From assembly GCF_022229005.1 (NCBI RefSeq), contig NZ_JAKKFD010000055.1, positions 1-64,000 of the forward strand: a stretch of 64,000 nt of DNA, read 5' to 3'. Made by a program: the position numbers and the translations under genes. The notes under the pieces are model-generated. The model did no database searches. It saw only the letters and a list, made by a program, of their open reading frames with translations, and had not been told where the DNA came from. Each line of letters opens with the position of its first letter. Within the stretch, counting starts at the first letter, position 1. This stretch comes from Micromonospora trifolii. Lineage in GTDB: Bacteria; Actinomycetota; Actinomycetes; Mycobacteriales; Micromonosporaceae. Below, piece by piece: positions 8,608 through 16,265 of the stretch.

Positions 8608-8635
8608 AACGTCATCGTACGAACCGGGGATTCCC
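8608..8635 (-). promoter_or_regulatory. SigR/SigH-type promoter of trxBA
   Basis: On the minus strand GGGAAT (8635-8630) and GTT (8610-8608) are separated by 19 nt, matching the GGAAT-N18/19-GTT form recognised by the thiol-stress sigma factor SigR/SigH. trxBA is a classic target of that sigma factor. Confidence 0.65.
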
Positions 8636-8694
8636 GAGCCGGGCATCCGGTGGGTCAGGTCACGTGGGGGGTCATCGTGCCATTGACCGTGGAT

Positions 8695-9687
8695 TCACCC
8701 TACCCGCGCCGAATACCGGCTGTCCGAGCCGGACCCAGGCACTCCGCACTCCGGACCACTCACCCAGGCCCACCGCGCTCCGGTCGCGTCGGTGAAGTGG
8801 ATGACCAGCGCCTGATCGCCCTGGAACCGCGCGTAGTCGATCACCTCGACCACCAGTGGGGCCGACCCGTGTTCCGCCGCGACGCTGGCCAGGCAGCTGG
8901 TCAGCGTTGCCTCGTCGGTCAGCCGGGCCAGCTGGTCCGACCCGTCGGGAGAGGGCCTGCGGTCGCCATCGGCATCCACCGGCTGCTTGCCGGGAGTGTC
9001 GCCGGTCGCCCGGCTGACAGCCGGAGCGTCCGGGCCGAAGGGGTTGCCGAGGGTTTGCGGGGTGTAGTTCGTACCACTGCGCAGCGCCGGGCCTGTGGTG
9101 CGGGCCGTTCCGGCCCCCGCGACGCCCTCGGGAGCGCTGGCCGGCCGATCCATGGCGTTGGTGCCACCGGAGTCGTCCGACGCGTGCATCGACAGCTGGT
9201 TGAGGCCCAGCGCGACGGCAATGACGGCGATCGCGGCGGCGGCCACGGGCGCGCCCCGGCGGGCCCAGCCGTGCCGTAGACGGCCCGGACCGGTGGACGC
9301 CCGGCGCTCCGGCCCGCCGGGCGTGGGGACGGCCGGCCGGCGACCGGCCCCGCCCTGCGCCGGTACGACCGGAGGCATCGCCGGGTCGCGATCGGCGGCG
9401 GGTGGCTCCTCGGTGGAGGTGTCGTTCGTCGGCTCCGCGGAGGCCAGCGCGGCCAGGAGGCGGTCGGTTATCGCCGACGGCATCTCCGGGATCGGCTCGG
9501 CCCAGCGGGTCAGGTCCGCCCGGACCTCGGTCACGGCGGGGGCCAGCAGCGCGTACGCCTCGGCCCAGGACGGGTCCGCGGAGACCAGTTGGGCGACCTC
9601 ATCCTGCTGCGGGGTGCCGTCCAACGCCCCGCCGAGGTAGTCAGCGAGGAGGTCGGCATCGACCTCCCGGAACCCCTCGGTCGTCAC
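8695..9687 (-). CDS. Membrane anti-sigma factor partner of SigM (non-zinc type)
   Basis: 330 residues. The N-terminal ~95 residues (VDADLLADYLGGALDGTPQQ) look like an anti-sigma domain, but the HxxxCxxC zinc motif of ZAS proteins is absent. A Pro/Gly-rich linker follows, then one membrane span (APVAAAAIAVIAVALGLNQL, about residues 150-170) and an extracytoplasmic domain with two cysteines (LTSCLASVAAEHG and SGPECGVPG). It probably holds the adjacent ECF sigma factor at the membrane and releases it on an envelope signal. GTG 9687 overlaps the sigM stop as GTGA and has AGGAGG upstream, so translation of the two is coupled. Confidence 0.82.
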   Translation of the reverse strand: MTTEGFREVDADLLADYLGGALDGTPQQDEVAQLVSADPSWAEAYALLAPAVTEVRADLTRWAEPIPEMPSAITDRLLAALASAEPTNDTSTEEPPAADRDPAMPPVVPAQGGAGRRPAVPTPGGPERRASTGPGRLRHGWARRGAPVAAAAIAVIAVALGLNQLSMHASDDSGGTNAMDRPASAPEGVAGAGTARTTGPALRSGTNYTPQTLGNPFGPDAPAVSRATGDTPGKQPVDADGDRRPSPDGSDQLARLTDEATLTSCLASVAAEHGSAPLVVEVIDYARFQGDQALVIHFTDATGARWAWVSGPECGVPGSGSDSRYSARVG

Positions 9688-10394
9688 GTGTCCTCCTGGT
9701 TGGCGTCCCGCCGGTATCGACCTGACCCCGATCCGACGCCCTCCACCGGGCCGGGGTTCCCCGGCGTGACGCCGGGCACGTCCGTGATCGGGGCGGCGGC
9801 GCCCGGCCGGGCCGAAGGCGTCGCGACGGCGGCGGGGCGGAGATGCCCGAGCAGCACGGCCAGCCGAGCGCGGCCCCGGGCACATCGGCTCTTCACAGTG
9901 CCCTCGGCGACGCCGAGGATGCGGGCGACCTCGGCGACCGGGTAGCCCTGTACGTCGACCAGCACCAGCGCGGCGCGTTGTTCAAGGGGCAGCGCGGCGA
10001 GCGCCTCGCGGACCACCAGCACTGTGTCGTGGTCCGTAGCCGGTGCCGCAGGCTCGAGCCCGCCGGTGCCGTCGTCGGCCCGGTTGCCGTCCGGCAGCGG
10101 CACTGTGGGATGCGCCTGCCGGCGTCGAATCCGGTCCAGGCAGGCGTTGACCACGATCCGGTGCAGCCAGGTGGTGACGGCGGAGTCGCCGCGGAAGCGG
10201 GCCGCCGCCCGATGCGCCGACAGGAGGGCGTCCTGAAGGGCGTCGGCTGCCTCCTCGCGGTCGCCGAGCGTCCGCAGGGCCACCGCCCACAACCGGTCGC
10301 GGTGCCGGTGGAACAGTTCGGCGAAGGCGTCGCGGTCTCCGGTGACGTGTGCGCGCAGCAGCTCCAGGTCCTTCGCGGCGGCGCGCCCGTCCAT
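9684..10394 (-). CDS. sigM: ECF RNA polymerase sigma factor SigM
   Basis: 236 residues. Region 2 reads DAFAELFHRHRDRLWAVALRTLGDREEAADALQDALLSAHR, listed here in two overlapping pieces (residues ~25-65), and continues WLHRIVVNACLDRIRRR. Region 4 is LPLEQRAALVLVDVQGYPVAEVARILGVAEGTVKSR (residues ~140-175). The last 50 residues are a Pro/Gly-rich extension. Located in the conserved SigM position between trxB and the murJ partner. ATG 10394 is directly preceded by an in-frame GTG at 10397, so either could be used. It starts 43 bp after the pseudokinase stop and could be cotranscribed with it. Confidence 0.93.
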   Translation of the reverse strand: MDGRAAAKDLELLRAHVTGDRDAFAELFHRHRDRLWAVALRTLGDREEAADALQDALLSAHRAAARFRGDSAVTTWLHRIVVNACLDRIRRRQAHPTVPLPDGNRADDGTGGLEPAAPATDHDTVLVVREALAALPLEQRAALVLVDVQGYPVAEVARILGVAEGTVKSRCARGRARLAVLLGHLRPAAVATPSARPGAAAPITDVPGVTPGNPGPVEGVGSGSGRYRRDANQEDT

Positions 10395-10437
10395 CACCGC
10401 GTCCAGTTTGTGCGGTGCCCGGATCGTGGTGCCCGGC

Positions 10438-12045
10438 TCACGACCCCTGGACCGTAATCTCCTGCACCCCCAGCTTGAATCCGTCCTCGGCCGGAGGCAA
10501 CTCGGTGATCCAGAACAGCAGGTACTGGTATTTCTGGTCGGCGTCGAAGCCGTTGAACGTCATTGTGGTGCCGTCGTGGTCCTCGAACGGCTGACCGATG
10601 GCGGTCTTGTAGGCCGCGACCAACTGCTTGTCACCGTTGGAGCTGGACGGCGGGTTGGTCGTGCCGGCGAACAGCTGGGCGGACGCGCTGGTGGCCGACA
10701 GCACTGCCTGCACCGACTTGACGGTGTGCGGCTCGCCGAGGTCGATCCAGACGCCCATGCCCTTCTTCAGGTTGCCGAAGTTGGGCTTGTTCTTGTAGGT
10801 CTCGGTCTCCCAGCCGTTGTCCTCGTCGCCGTCGATGACCTTCTCGGCGCCACGGACCTCACTGCGGTTGCTGCTGTCCGGGTCGATGATCCGGACGTTC
10901 TTCACTGTCAGCTTGCGGGCCGTCACGGCGGCCGGGGTGGCGTCACCGGCCGGAGCACTGGCGGTCGGCGCGGCGGCCGGGGTGGGCTGCGGGTCCTTGT
11001 CGTCGCCGCCCAGCGCGATGATCCCGATCAGCAGACCGACCAGGGCGACGGCCAGCAGACCAGCGATGCCGACGGCGACCTTGCGACCCCCGGCGGCGGC
11101 CAGCGGCGACGGCTCTTCCCCGGTGTCGGCGGCGAACCGCAGCGGCCCGCTGTTGTCGAGGTAGTGGTCGTCCTCGGCCGGCACGTCCAGTCGCGCCAAC
11201 TCGGCGGCGAGCACGTCGGAGGACGGCGGCGCGATCTCGGCGTCGAGCAGGTCCATGGTCAGGTCGTCCAGGTACGCCGGAACGCCCGCCCGAACCTGGC
11301 GGGGTGCCGCGATGGCGCCCCCAGCGTCTCGAACAGCGTCCGGGATGGCGGCACGGCCGTGGCCGGCGGTGGCACCGTGCAGCGGCGCCTCGGCGTGCGG
11401 CCAGGAACCGGTCAGCGCGAAGTAGAGGACACCGCCGACAGCCCGGATGTCGTTCTCCTGGCTGTCGGCGCCGTCGGTGCGGGCGTCGGCCAGGACCACT
11501 CGGCCCTCATCGCTGATCATGACGGTGCCGGGGTGGACGTTGCCGTGCACCATGCCGGTGGCGTGCACCGCGGCGAGCGCGCTCGCGACGGCGTTGCCGA
11601 TGGCAGTGGCCCGAGCCGGGTCCAGGGGGCCGTCGGTCGCCAGGTCCCGCAGGGACTGCCCGTCGACCCACTCGCGCACCACGTACGCCCGGTCGGCCTC
11701 GTCGATAGCGTCGTAGACGCCGACCAGGTTGGGGTGGATGACCCGGCTGGCCGCGACGGCGGCCTGAAGCATCTCGGTGGCGGAGTCGCCACCCGGGTAA
11801 CGCAGCACCACGGCAACGGGACGGCGCAGGATGACGTCGACCCCGCGCCAGACCAGCCGACCCGCACTGTCGTTGTTGATGTGCTCAACCAGCTCGTACC
11901 GCTCGGCGAGGACCTCACCGGCCGTGGGAGCACCGAAGGTCATGACCGGAGGAGCGCTTTCGTCCGCCTCCTGACCCTCGCCGACCTGGGTCACCCGTCC
12001 TCCCTCGGTGATCGTGTCGATCGATGAACCCGAACTGCTGGGCAT
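10438..12045 (-). CDS. MurJ-associated membrane pseudokinase with discoidin-like ectodomain
   Basis: 535 residues from ATG 12045. Residues ~45-290 have a Ser/Thr protein kinase fold (GEVLAERYELVEHINNDSAGRL, VVLRYPGG, YVVREWVDGQSL). The catalytic loop is HGNVHPGTVM, with the HRD aspartate replaced by asparagine, and DFG is ADA, so phosphotransfer is unlikely. One membrane span (VGIAGLLAVALVGLLIGIIA) separates this from an extracytoplasmic beta-sandwich like F5/8 type C/discoidin (GWETETYKNKPNFGNLKKG to the C-terminus). The mycobacterial MviN protein carries a fused pseudokinase; here it is a separate gene next to murJ, so control of lipid II flipping is the likely role. A start at ATG 12159 is possible, but codon bias is absent between it and 12045. 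Confidence 0.85.
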   Translation of the reverse strand: MPSSSGSSIDTITEGGRVTQVGEGQEADESAPPVMTFGAPTAGEVLAERYELVEHINNDSAGRLVWRGVDVILRRPVAVVLRYPGGDSATEMLQAAVAASRVIHPNLVGVYDAIDEADRAYVVREWVDGQSLRDLATDGPLDPARATAIGNAVASALAAVHATGMVHGNVHPGTVMISDEGRVVLADARTDGADSQENDIRAVGGVLYFALTGSWPHAEAPLHGATAGHGRAAIPDAVRDAGGAIAAPRQVRAGVPAYLDDLTMDLLDAEIAPPSSDVLAAELARLDVPAEDDHYLDNSGPLRFAADTGEEPSPLAAAGGRKVAVGIAGLLAVALVGLLIGIIALGGDDKDPQPTPAAAPTASAPAGDATPAAVTARKLTVKNVRIIDPDSSNRSEVRGAEKVIDGDEDNGWETETYKNKPNFGNLKKGMGVWIDLGEPHTVKSVQAVLSATSASAQLFAGTTNPPSSSNGDKQLVAAYKTAIGQPFEDHDGTTMTFNGFDADQKYQYLLFWITELPPAEDGFKLGVQEITVQGS

Positions 12046-12490
12046 GTGGCTTCCCGCTCTGCCGTTGAAGGAACCGGCCGACCGGTGTCGACGCCCAGCG
12101 TCGGCCCCTGCCGTACCCGTCGAGAGCGACCTTACCCGGGTTGCCCGTCTCTCCGACATGTCATCTTCCCGCCGTACCTGGCGGGGTTCGAGCAGTCGAA
12201 GAAGTCGTCCGGTTACGACCGTTGTCAGCCACGTTGCTGGCACATGTACTAGCTAATCTACGGCTTCACCGCAAGTGACCGACGCCGGGGCTGGGCTGGC
12301 GTGGCGCTCGCGCTGCCTCGTACGTTCCCACCGATCGGGTTGCCACCCTCAGCCGTACGGTTGGTTATCCACAGGCCGAAGCGGCGGTTGACCGGCGAAT
12401 CGCGGAGTTATCCACAGGCGCATCCCCAGCCTGGTGATCCGTAGTCACGGTCCGTATGAATGCCAACTTGTTGTAATCAGATGCTGGCGC
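12046..12490. other. Intergenic region between murJ and the pseudokinase gene, with two DnaA boxes
   Basis: 445 bp between two same-strand genes, unusually long for such an operon. It holds two perfect DnaA boxes (listed separately), and the 12160-12250 part is AT-richer. It probably contains the promoter of the pseudokinase-sigM operon, but no clear -35/-10 pair was found. Confidence 0.5.
12365..12416 (+). promoter_or_regulatory. Two perfect DnaA boxes in tandem
   Basis: TTATCCACA occurs at 12365-12373 and again at 12408-12416 in the same orientation, start-to-start 43 bp (about four helical turns), each followed by GGC. Both match the consensus exactly. Confidence 0.75.
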
Positions 12491-14242
12491 TCAGCGACCG
12501 AGGCGACGGCGAACCATCCCGACCACCTCGGTGATCTCGCCGATCTTCAGCAGCATGGCCAGACCCAGGTAGGTCCCACCGATCACCACGCCACCGATCA
12601 CCAACTGGAAGATCGCCTCCAGGCGGCTCGGGGTGTCGTCGCCCGGTAGCAGCTTCACCACCAGAAGGCCGACCACTGCCGAACCCAGTGCTGCGACCGC
12701 CACCCTGCCGCCGGTCCGCATGATCTCGCCGAGGCCGATGCGACCGACGCGGGGACGGAGGAGCCAGGCGGACGCGATTGCTGCCGCCAGGTAGGAGACC
12801 GCGTTGCCGATCATCATCCCGGCGCCGGCGAAGCTCGCCGAGAAGGCCACGAAGAGCACGATCTGCACGCCGACCCGCAGTGCCACCACCGGAATGTTGA
12901 TCAGCGCAGGAGTGCGGGTGTCCGGCAGCGCGTAGAAGGCGAAGGTGAAGAGCTGGCTCACCGCGAACGGGACCAGCGCCAGCGCGGCGGCGAGCAGGAC
13001 GACGGAGGTAGCTGTGGCGTTGTCCTCGTTGAACGCGCCGAAGCGGAACAGCGTGAACGCGATCGGGGTGGCAAGGACGGCATAGCAGACAGCGATCGGG
13101 GCGAGCACCGCCGTGACCGTGCGGGTGCCTCGCGAGAGGTCGGCGGCCACGTCGGCGTACCGGCCGTCGGCGGCAGCCGCGCTCATCCGGGGCATGAGTG
13201 CCGTGATGATCGAGACAGCGATGATGCCGTGCGCGGTCATCAGCAGGAGGAAGACGTTGTTGTAGATCAGTGGACCGGCGGCGTTTTCCTTGCCGGCCCG
13301 GTTCAACAGATTGAACAGGACGATCAAGCCGACCTGGCTCACCGCGACGTAGCAGATCATCCACGCGCCGAGCCGGCCCAGCTCGCGCAGCCCGAGCGCG
13401 CGGAAGTCGAAGCGCAGCTTCCAGCGGAAGCCGACCTTGCGCAGCGCCGGCAGCAGGCCCATCGCCTGGATGGCGACACCGAGCAGGGTGCCACCGCCAA
13501 TCAGCAGGATGCGCCCGGTGGTCATCTCCGCTGGCCGGACGATCTCCGCGCCGAATATGGCGATGTAGAGGCCGGCGGTGCCGATGACCACGAGGTTGTT
13601 CAGGATCGGCGCCCACATCGGGGCGGCGAAGTGCCCCCGGGTGTTGAGCACCGCACTGATCAGCGCGCTCAGCCCGGAGAAGAAGATCATCGGCAGCATC
13701 AGGCGGGCCAGCCCGGTGACCAGCTTCGAATAGTCGCCGGTCGACTCACCGCTGCCGTAGAGCCAGGTCAGTGTCGAGGCTCCCGCGACCGCGAGCAGCG
13801 CCGCCACGCCGAGGGCAAGAACCGCCAGGGTCAGCAGCCGTTGGGCGTACGCCTGGCCGCCGTCGGTGTCGACCTTGCGGCGGCGCACCAGCACCGGGAT
13901 CAACACACTGGTGAGCACGCCGCCGAGCAGGAACTCGTAGACCATGCCGGGCAGGATCTGCGCGGTGGTGTACGCGTCACCGACCAGCGCGCCGCCGAGC
14001 GCCGCCGCGATCACCAGGTTGCGCAGGAAGCCGGTACCCCGGCTGACCAGGCTGCCGATCGCCATCACAGCGCTGTTGGCCGCCGCGCTCGCTTCGCCCA
14101 CCTGCTCCTGCGGCGGCGCGGTCGACTCCATGGCCGGCTGGTTCAGCGGCTCGGCGGAGATGAAGGTGGCGCCGTCCCCGGGACGGATGCCAGGGCCGCC
14201 ATCGTTCGCGGCGTTGGCGCTGCGGTAGAGCCCGCCGCTCAT
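12491..14242 (-). CDS. murJ: Lipid II flippase MurJ (MviN family)
   Basis: 583 residues with a hydrophobic pattern consistent with 14 membrane helices. It has the MurJ signature region SLVSRGTGFLRNLVIAAALG, then ILPGMVYEFLLGGVLTSVLIPV, and later GRILLIGGGTLLGVAIQA. It moves lipid-linked peptidoglycan precursor across the membrane. Unlike the mycobacterial protein, it has no C-terminal kinase-like fusion; that module is the next gene downstream. ATG 14242 follows GGGAGGCTGGAG. The gene diverges from pcnB across a 126-bp promoter region. Confidence 0.94.
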   Translation of the reverse strand: MSGGLYRSANAANDGGPGIRPGDGATFISAEPLNQPAMESTAPPQEQVGEASAAANSAVMAIGSLVSRGTGFLRNLVIAAALGGALVGDAYTTAQILPGMVYEFLLGGVLTSVLIPVLVRRRKVDTDGGQAYAQRLLTLAVLALGVAALLAVAGASTLTWLYGSGESTGDYSKLVTGLARLMLPMIFFSGLSALISAVLNTRGHFAAPMWAPILNNLVVIGTAGLYIAIFGAEIVRPAEMTTGRILLIGGGTLLGVAIQAMGLLPALRKVGFRWKLRFDFRALGLRELGRLGAWMICYVAVSQVGLIVLFNLLNRAGKENAAGPLIYNNVFLLLMTAHGIIAVSIITALMPRMSAAAADGRYADVAADLSRGTRTVTAVLAPIAVCYAVLATPIAFTLFRFGAFNEDNATATSVVLLAAALALVPFAVSQLFTFAFYALPDTRTPALINIPVVALRVGVQIVLFVAFSASFAGAGMMIGNAVSYLAAAIASAWLLRPRVGRIGLGEIMRTGGRVAVAALGSAVVGLLVVKLLPGDDTPSRLEAIFQLVIGGVVIGGTYLGLAMLLKIGEITEVVGMVRRRLGR

Positions 14243-14368
14243 CTCCAGCCTCCCAGGGGTACGTCGAGTCGGACAGCGACCCGCACGCCACAGACCATAG
14301 TCACCCCACACCCGTTACCCGCGCCCGGCGGATCGGATCACACCCCGGCCCGATAAGCTGGCGATCCC

Positions 14369-15829
14369 ATGTCCGAAGCCTCCGCACCTCACGCCGCCGA
14401 GCGCCGCGAACTCACCGCCGCGCAGCGCAACGCCGTCGCCGAACTGCTCCGGGTGTCCCCGGTCGCCGACGAGTTGGGCCGTCGCTTCGTCCGCGCCGGT
14501 CACGAGTTGCACCTGGTGGGCGGTTCGGTGCGGGATGCCCTGCTCGGTCGACTCGGGGACGACCTCGACTTCTGCACCGACGCGCACCCCGACGAGACCC
14601 TGCGGATCATCAAGGGCTGGGCCGAGTCGATCTGGGAGACCGGTCGGGAGTTCGGCACCATCGGCGCTCAGCGCGACGGCCTCCGGCTGGAGATCACCAC
14701 CTTCCGCGCGGAGTCGTACGACCAGGTCAGCCGCAACCCGGTGGTGGTGTACGGCACCAGCCTCGACGAGGACCTGAAGCGGCGTGACTTCACGATCAAC
14801 GCGATGGCGGTCAGCCTGCCGGACCACGTGTTCACCGACCCGCATGGCGGGCTGGACGATCTCTCGGCCAAGGTGATCCGTACCCCGAGCACGCCTGGTG
14901 AGTCGTTCGGCGACGACCCGCTGCGGATGCTGCGGGCCGCCCGGTTCGCCGCGCAGTTGCGTTTCGCCGTGCACCCGGACGTGCACCTGGCGATGACCGA
15001 GATGGCCGCGGACCTGGACCGGATCACGGCCGAGCGGATTCGCGACGAGTTCACCAAGCTGCTCTGCGGAGCCGACCCGATCACCGGGCTGCGGCTGCTG
15101 GTCGACACCGGGCTGGCCGAGCGGTTCCTGCCGGAGCTGACCGGGCTGAAGCTGGAGATCGACGAGCACGCCCAGCACAAGGACGTGTACGAGCACACGT
15201 TGACGGTCGTCGAGAACGCGGTCTCCTACGAGGAGGAGGGCTGCGACTTCATCCTGCGGATGGCGGCCCTCCTGCACGACGCGGGCAAGCCGGCGACGAA
15301 GGCGGTCGGGTCCGACGGCCGGGTCAGCTTCCACCACCACGAGGTGGTCGGCGCCCGGCTGACCAAGGCCCGGATGAAGGCGATGCGGTACCCGAAGGAG
15401 GTCACCGCGAAGGTGACCGCGCTGGTCGCAATGCACCTGCGCTTCTACGGGTACGGGCGGGGCGAGTGGACCGACTCGGCGGTGCGCCGCTACGTCGCCG
15501 ACGCCGGTGACCTGCTGCCCCGCCTGCACAAGCTGACCCGCTCCGACTGCACGACCCGCAATCGGCGCAAGGCCGCCCAGCTCGCTGCCGACTACGACGC
15601 GCTGGAGGATCGGATCGCCCGGATCGCGGCCGAGGAGGACCTGGCGCGGGTCCGACCCGACCTGGACGGCAACGCGATCATGGAGTTGCTCGGTGTACCG
15701 CCGGGGCCGGTGGTCGGGCGGGCGTGGAAGCACCTCAAGGAGCAGCGCCTCGAACACGGCCCGCTGAACCGCGACGCCGCCGAGGCGGAGCTGCTGCGCT
15801 GGGCCCGCGCCGAGGGTCTCATCGGTTAG
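14369..15829 (+). CDS. pcnB: CCA tRNA nucleotidyltransferase
   Basis: 486 residues. Head domain of class II nucleotidyltransferases: LVGGSVRDALLGRLGDDLDFCT with the GS and DxD motifs, then RRDFTINAMAVSL and FGDDPLRMLRAARFAAQL. The C-terminal half contains an HD domain (AALLHDAGKPATK). It adds or repairs the 3'-CCA of tRNAs. ATG 14369 has TAAGCT ending 9 nt upstream and no Shine-Dalgarno, so the transcript may be nearly leaderless. Its place beside murJ is the conserved actinobacterial order. Confidence 0.95.
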   Translation: MSEASAPHAAERRELTAAQRNAVAELLRVSPVADELGRRFVRAGHELHLVGGSVRDALLGRLGDDLDFCTDAHPDETLRIIKGWAESIWETGREFGTIGAQRDGLRLEITTFRAESYDQVSRNPVVVYGTSLDEDLKRRDFTINAMAVSLPDHVFTDPHGGLDDLSAKVIRTPSTPGESFGDDPLRMLRAARFAAQLRFAVHPDVHLAMTEMAADLDRITAERIRDEFTKLLCGADPITGLRLLVDTGLAERFLPELTGLKLEIDEHAQHKDVYEHTLTVVENAVSYEEEGCDFILRMAALLHDAGKPATKAVGSDGRVSFHHHEVVGARLTKARMKAMRYPKEVTAKVTALVAMHLRFYGYGRGEWTDSAVRRYVADAGDLLPRLHKLTRSDCTTRNRRKAAQLAADYDALEDRIARIAAEEDLARVRPDLDGNAIMELLGVPPGPVVGRAWKHLKEQRLEHGPLNRDAAEAELLRWARAEGLIG

Positions 15830-16265
15830 TCCGCCGACCGGGCTCGGGTCGATCGACTCGGGTACGCCTTGGCGTCGCACCAGCCATTGGTAACTCACGG
15901 TAATTTCCCCAGGTCGTCGCGGGCATTACCTTACCGGCTGGAACCATCTCTTGACAGTGAGTCGCCTGCGCTGCCAATGTACAGCGGCACATTGATGATG
16001 AGCAGCACACGGGGGTGTGACGCGTGACCATCTACGCGCTGGAATCTTGCTGGCCGGCCCAATCGCGAGGGCAATCATCTGGCCGTTGCCAATCGGCCGT
16101 CACGCTGAAGCCGTGATCGTCGGCATCTTTTTGGCCTAGCCTCCTCTTCCCCGGCTCCGTTTGTCTTGTCGCACCGTTTGGTGCGCCGGGCCTGCGGTGC
16201 TGCGCCTCCCTGCTCAATATTGCCGGGGAGCCGAACTCGGTCCACATTCACGAGAGGCGGTACCG
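15830..16265. other. AT-richer intergenic region before the secreted repeat protein
   Basis: About 435 bp without coding bias. It contains one recognisable promoter candidate (15951-15981). The remainder shows no conserved element that I can identify; a long leader for the downstream gene is likely. Confidence 0.5.
15951..15981 (+). promoter_or_regulatory. Candidate vegetative promoter
   Basis: Perfect -35 TTGACA at 15951-15956. CAATGT or AATGTA 18-19 nt later is a weak -10. It would give a leader of roughly 280 nt to the TTG start at 16266. Confidence 0.35.

Noticed and set aside
14315..15898. Long open frame antisense to pcnB (over 500 codons)
   Set aside because: It is a mirror of strong G/C third-position bias in pcnB. 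The translation is low-complexity and unlike any family.
16032..16247. Short minus-strand frame upstream of the secreted-protein gene
   Set aside because: No ribosome binding site, no codon bias and no recognisable domain.
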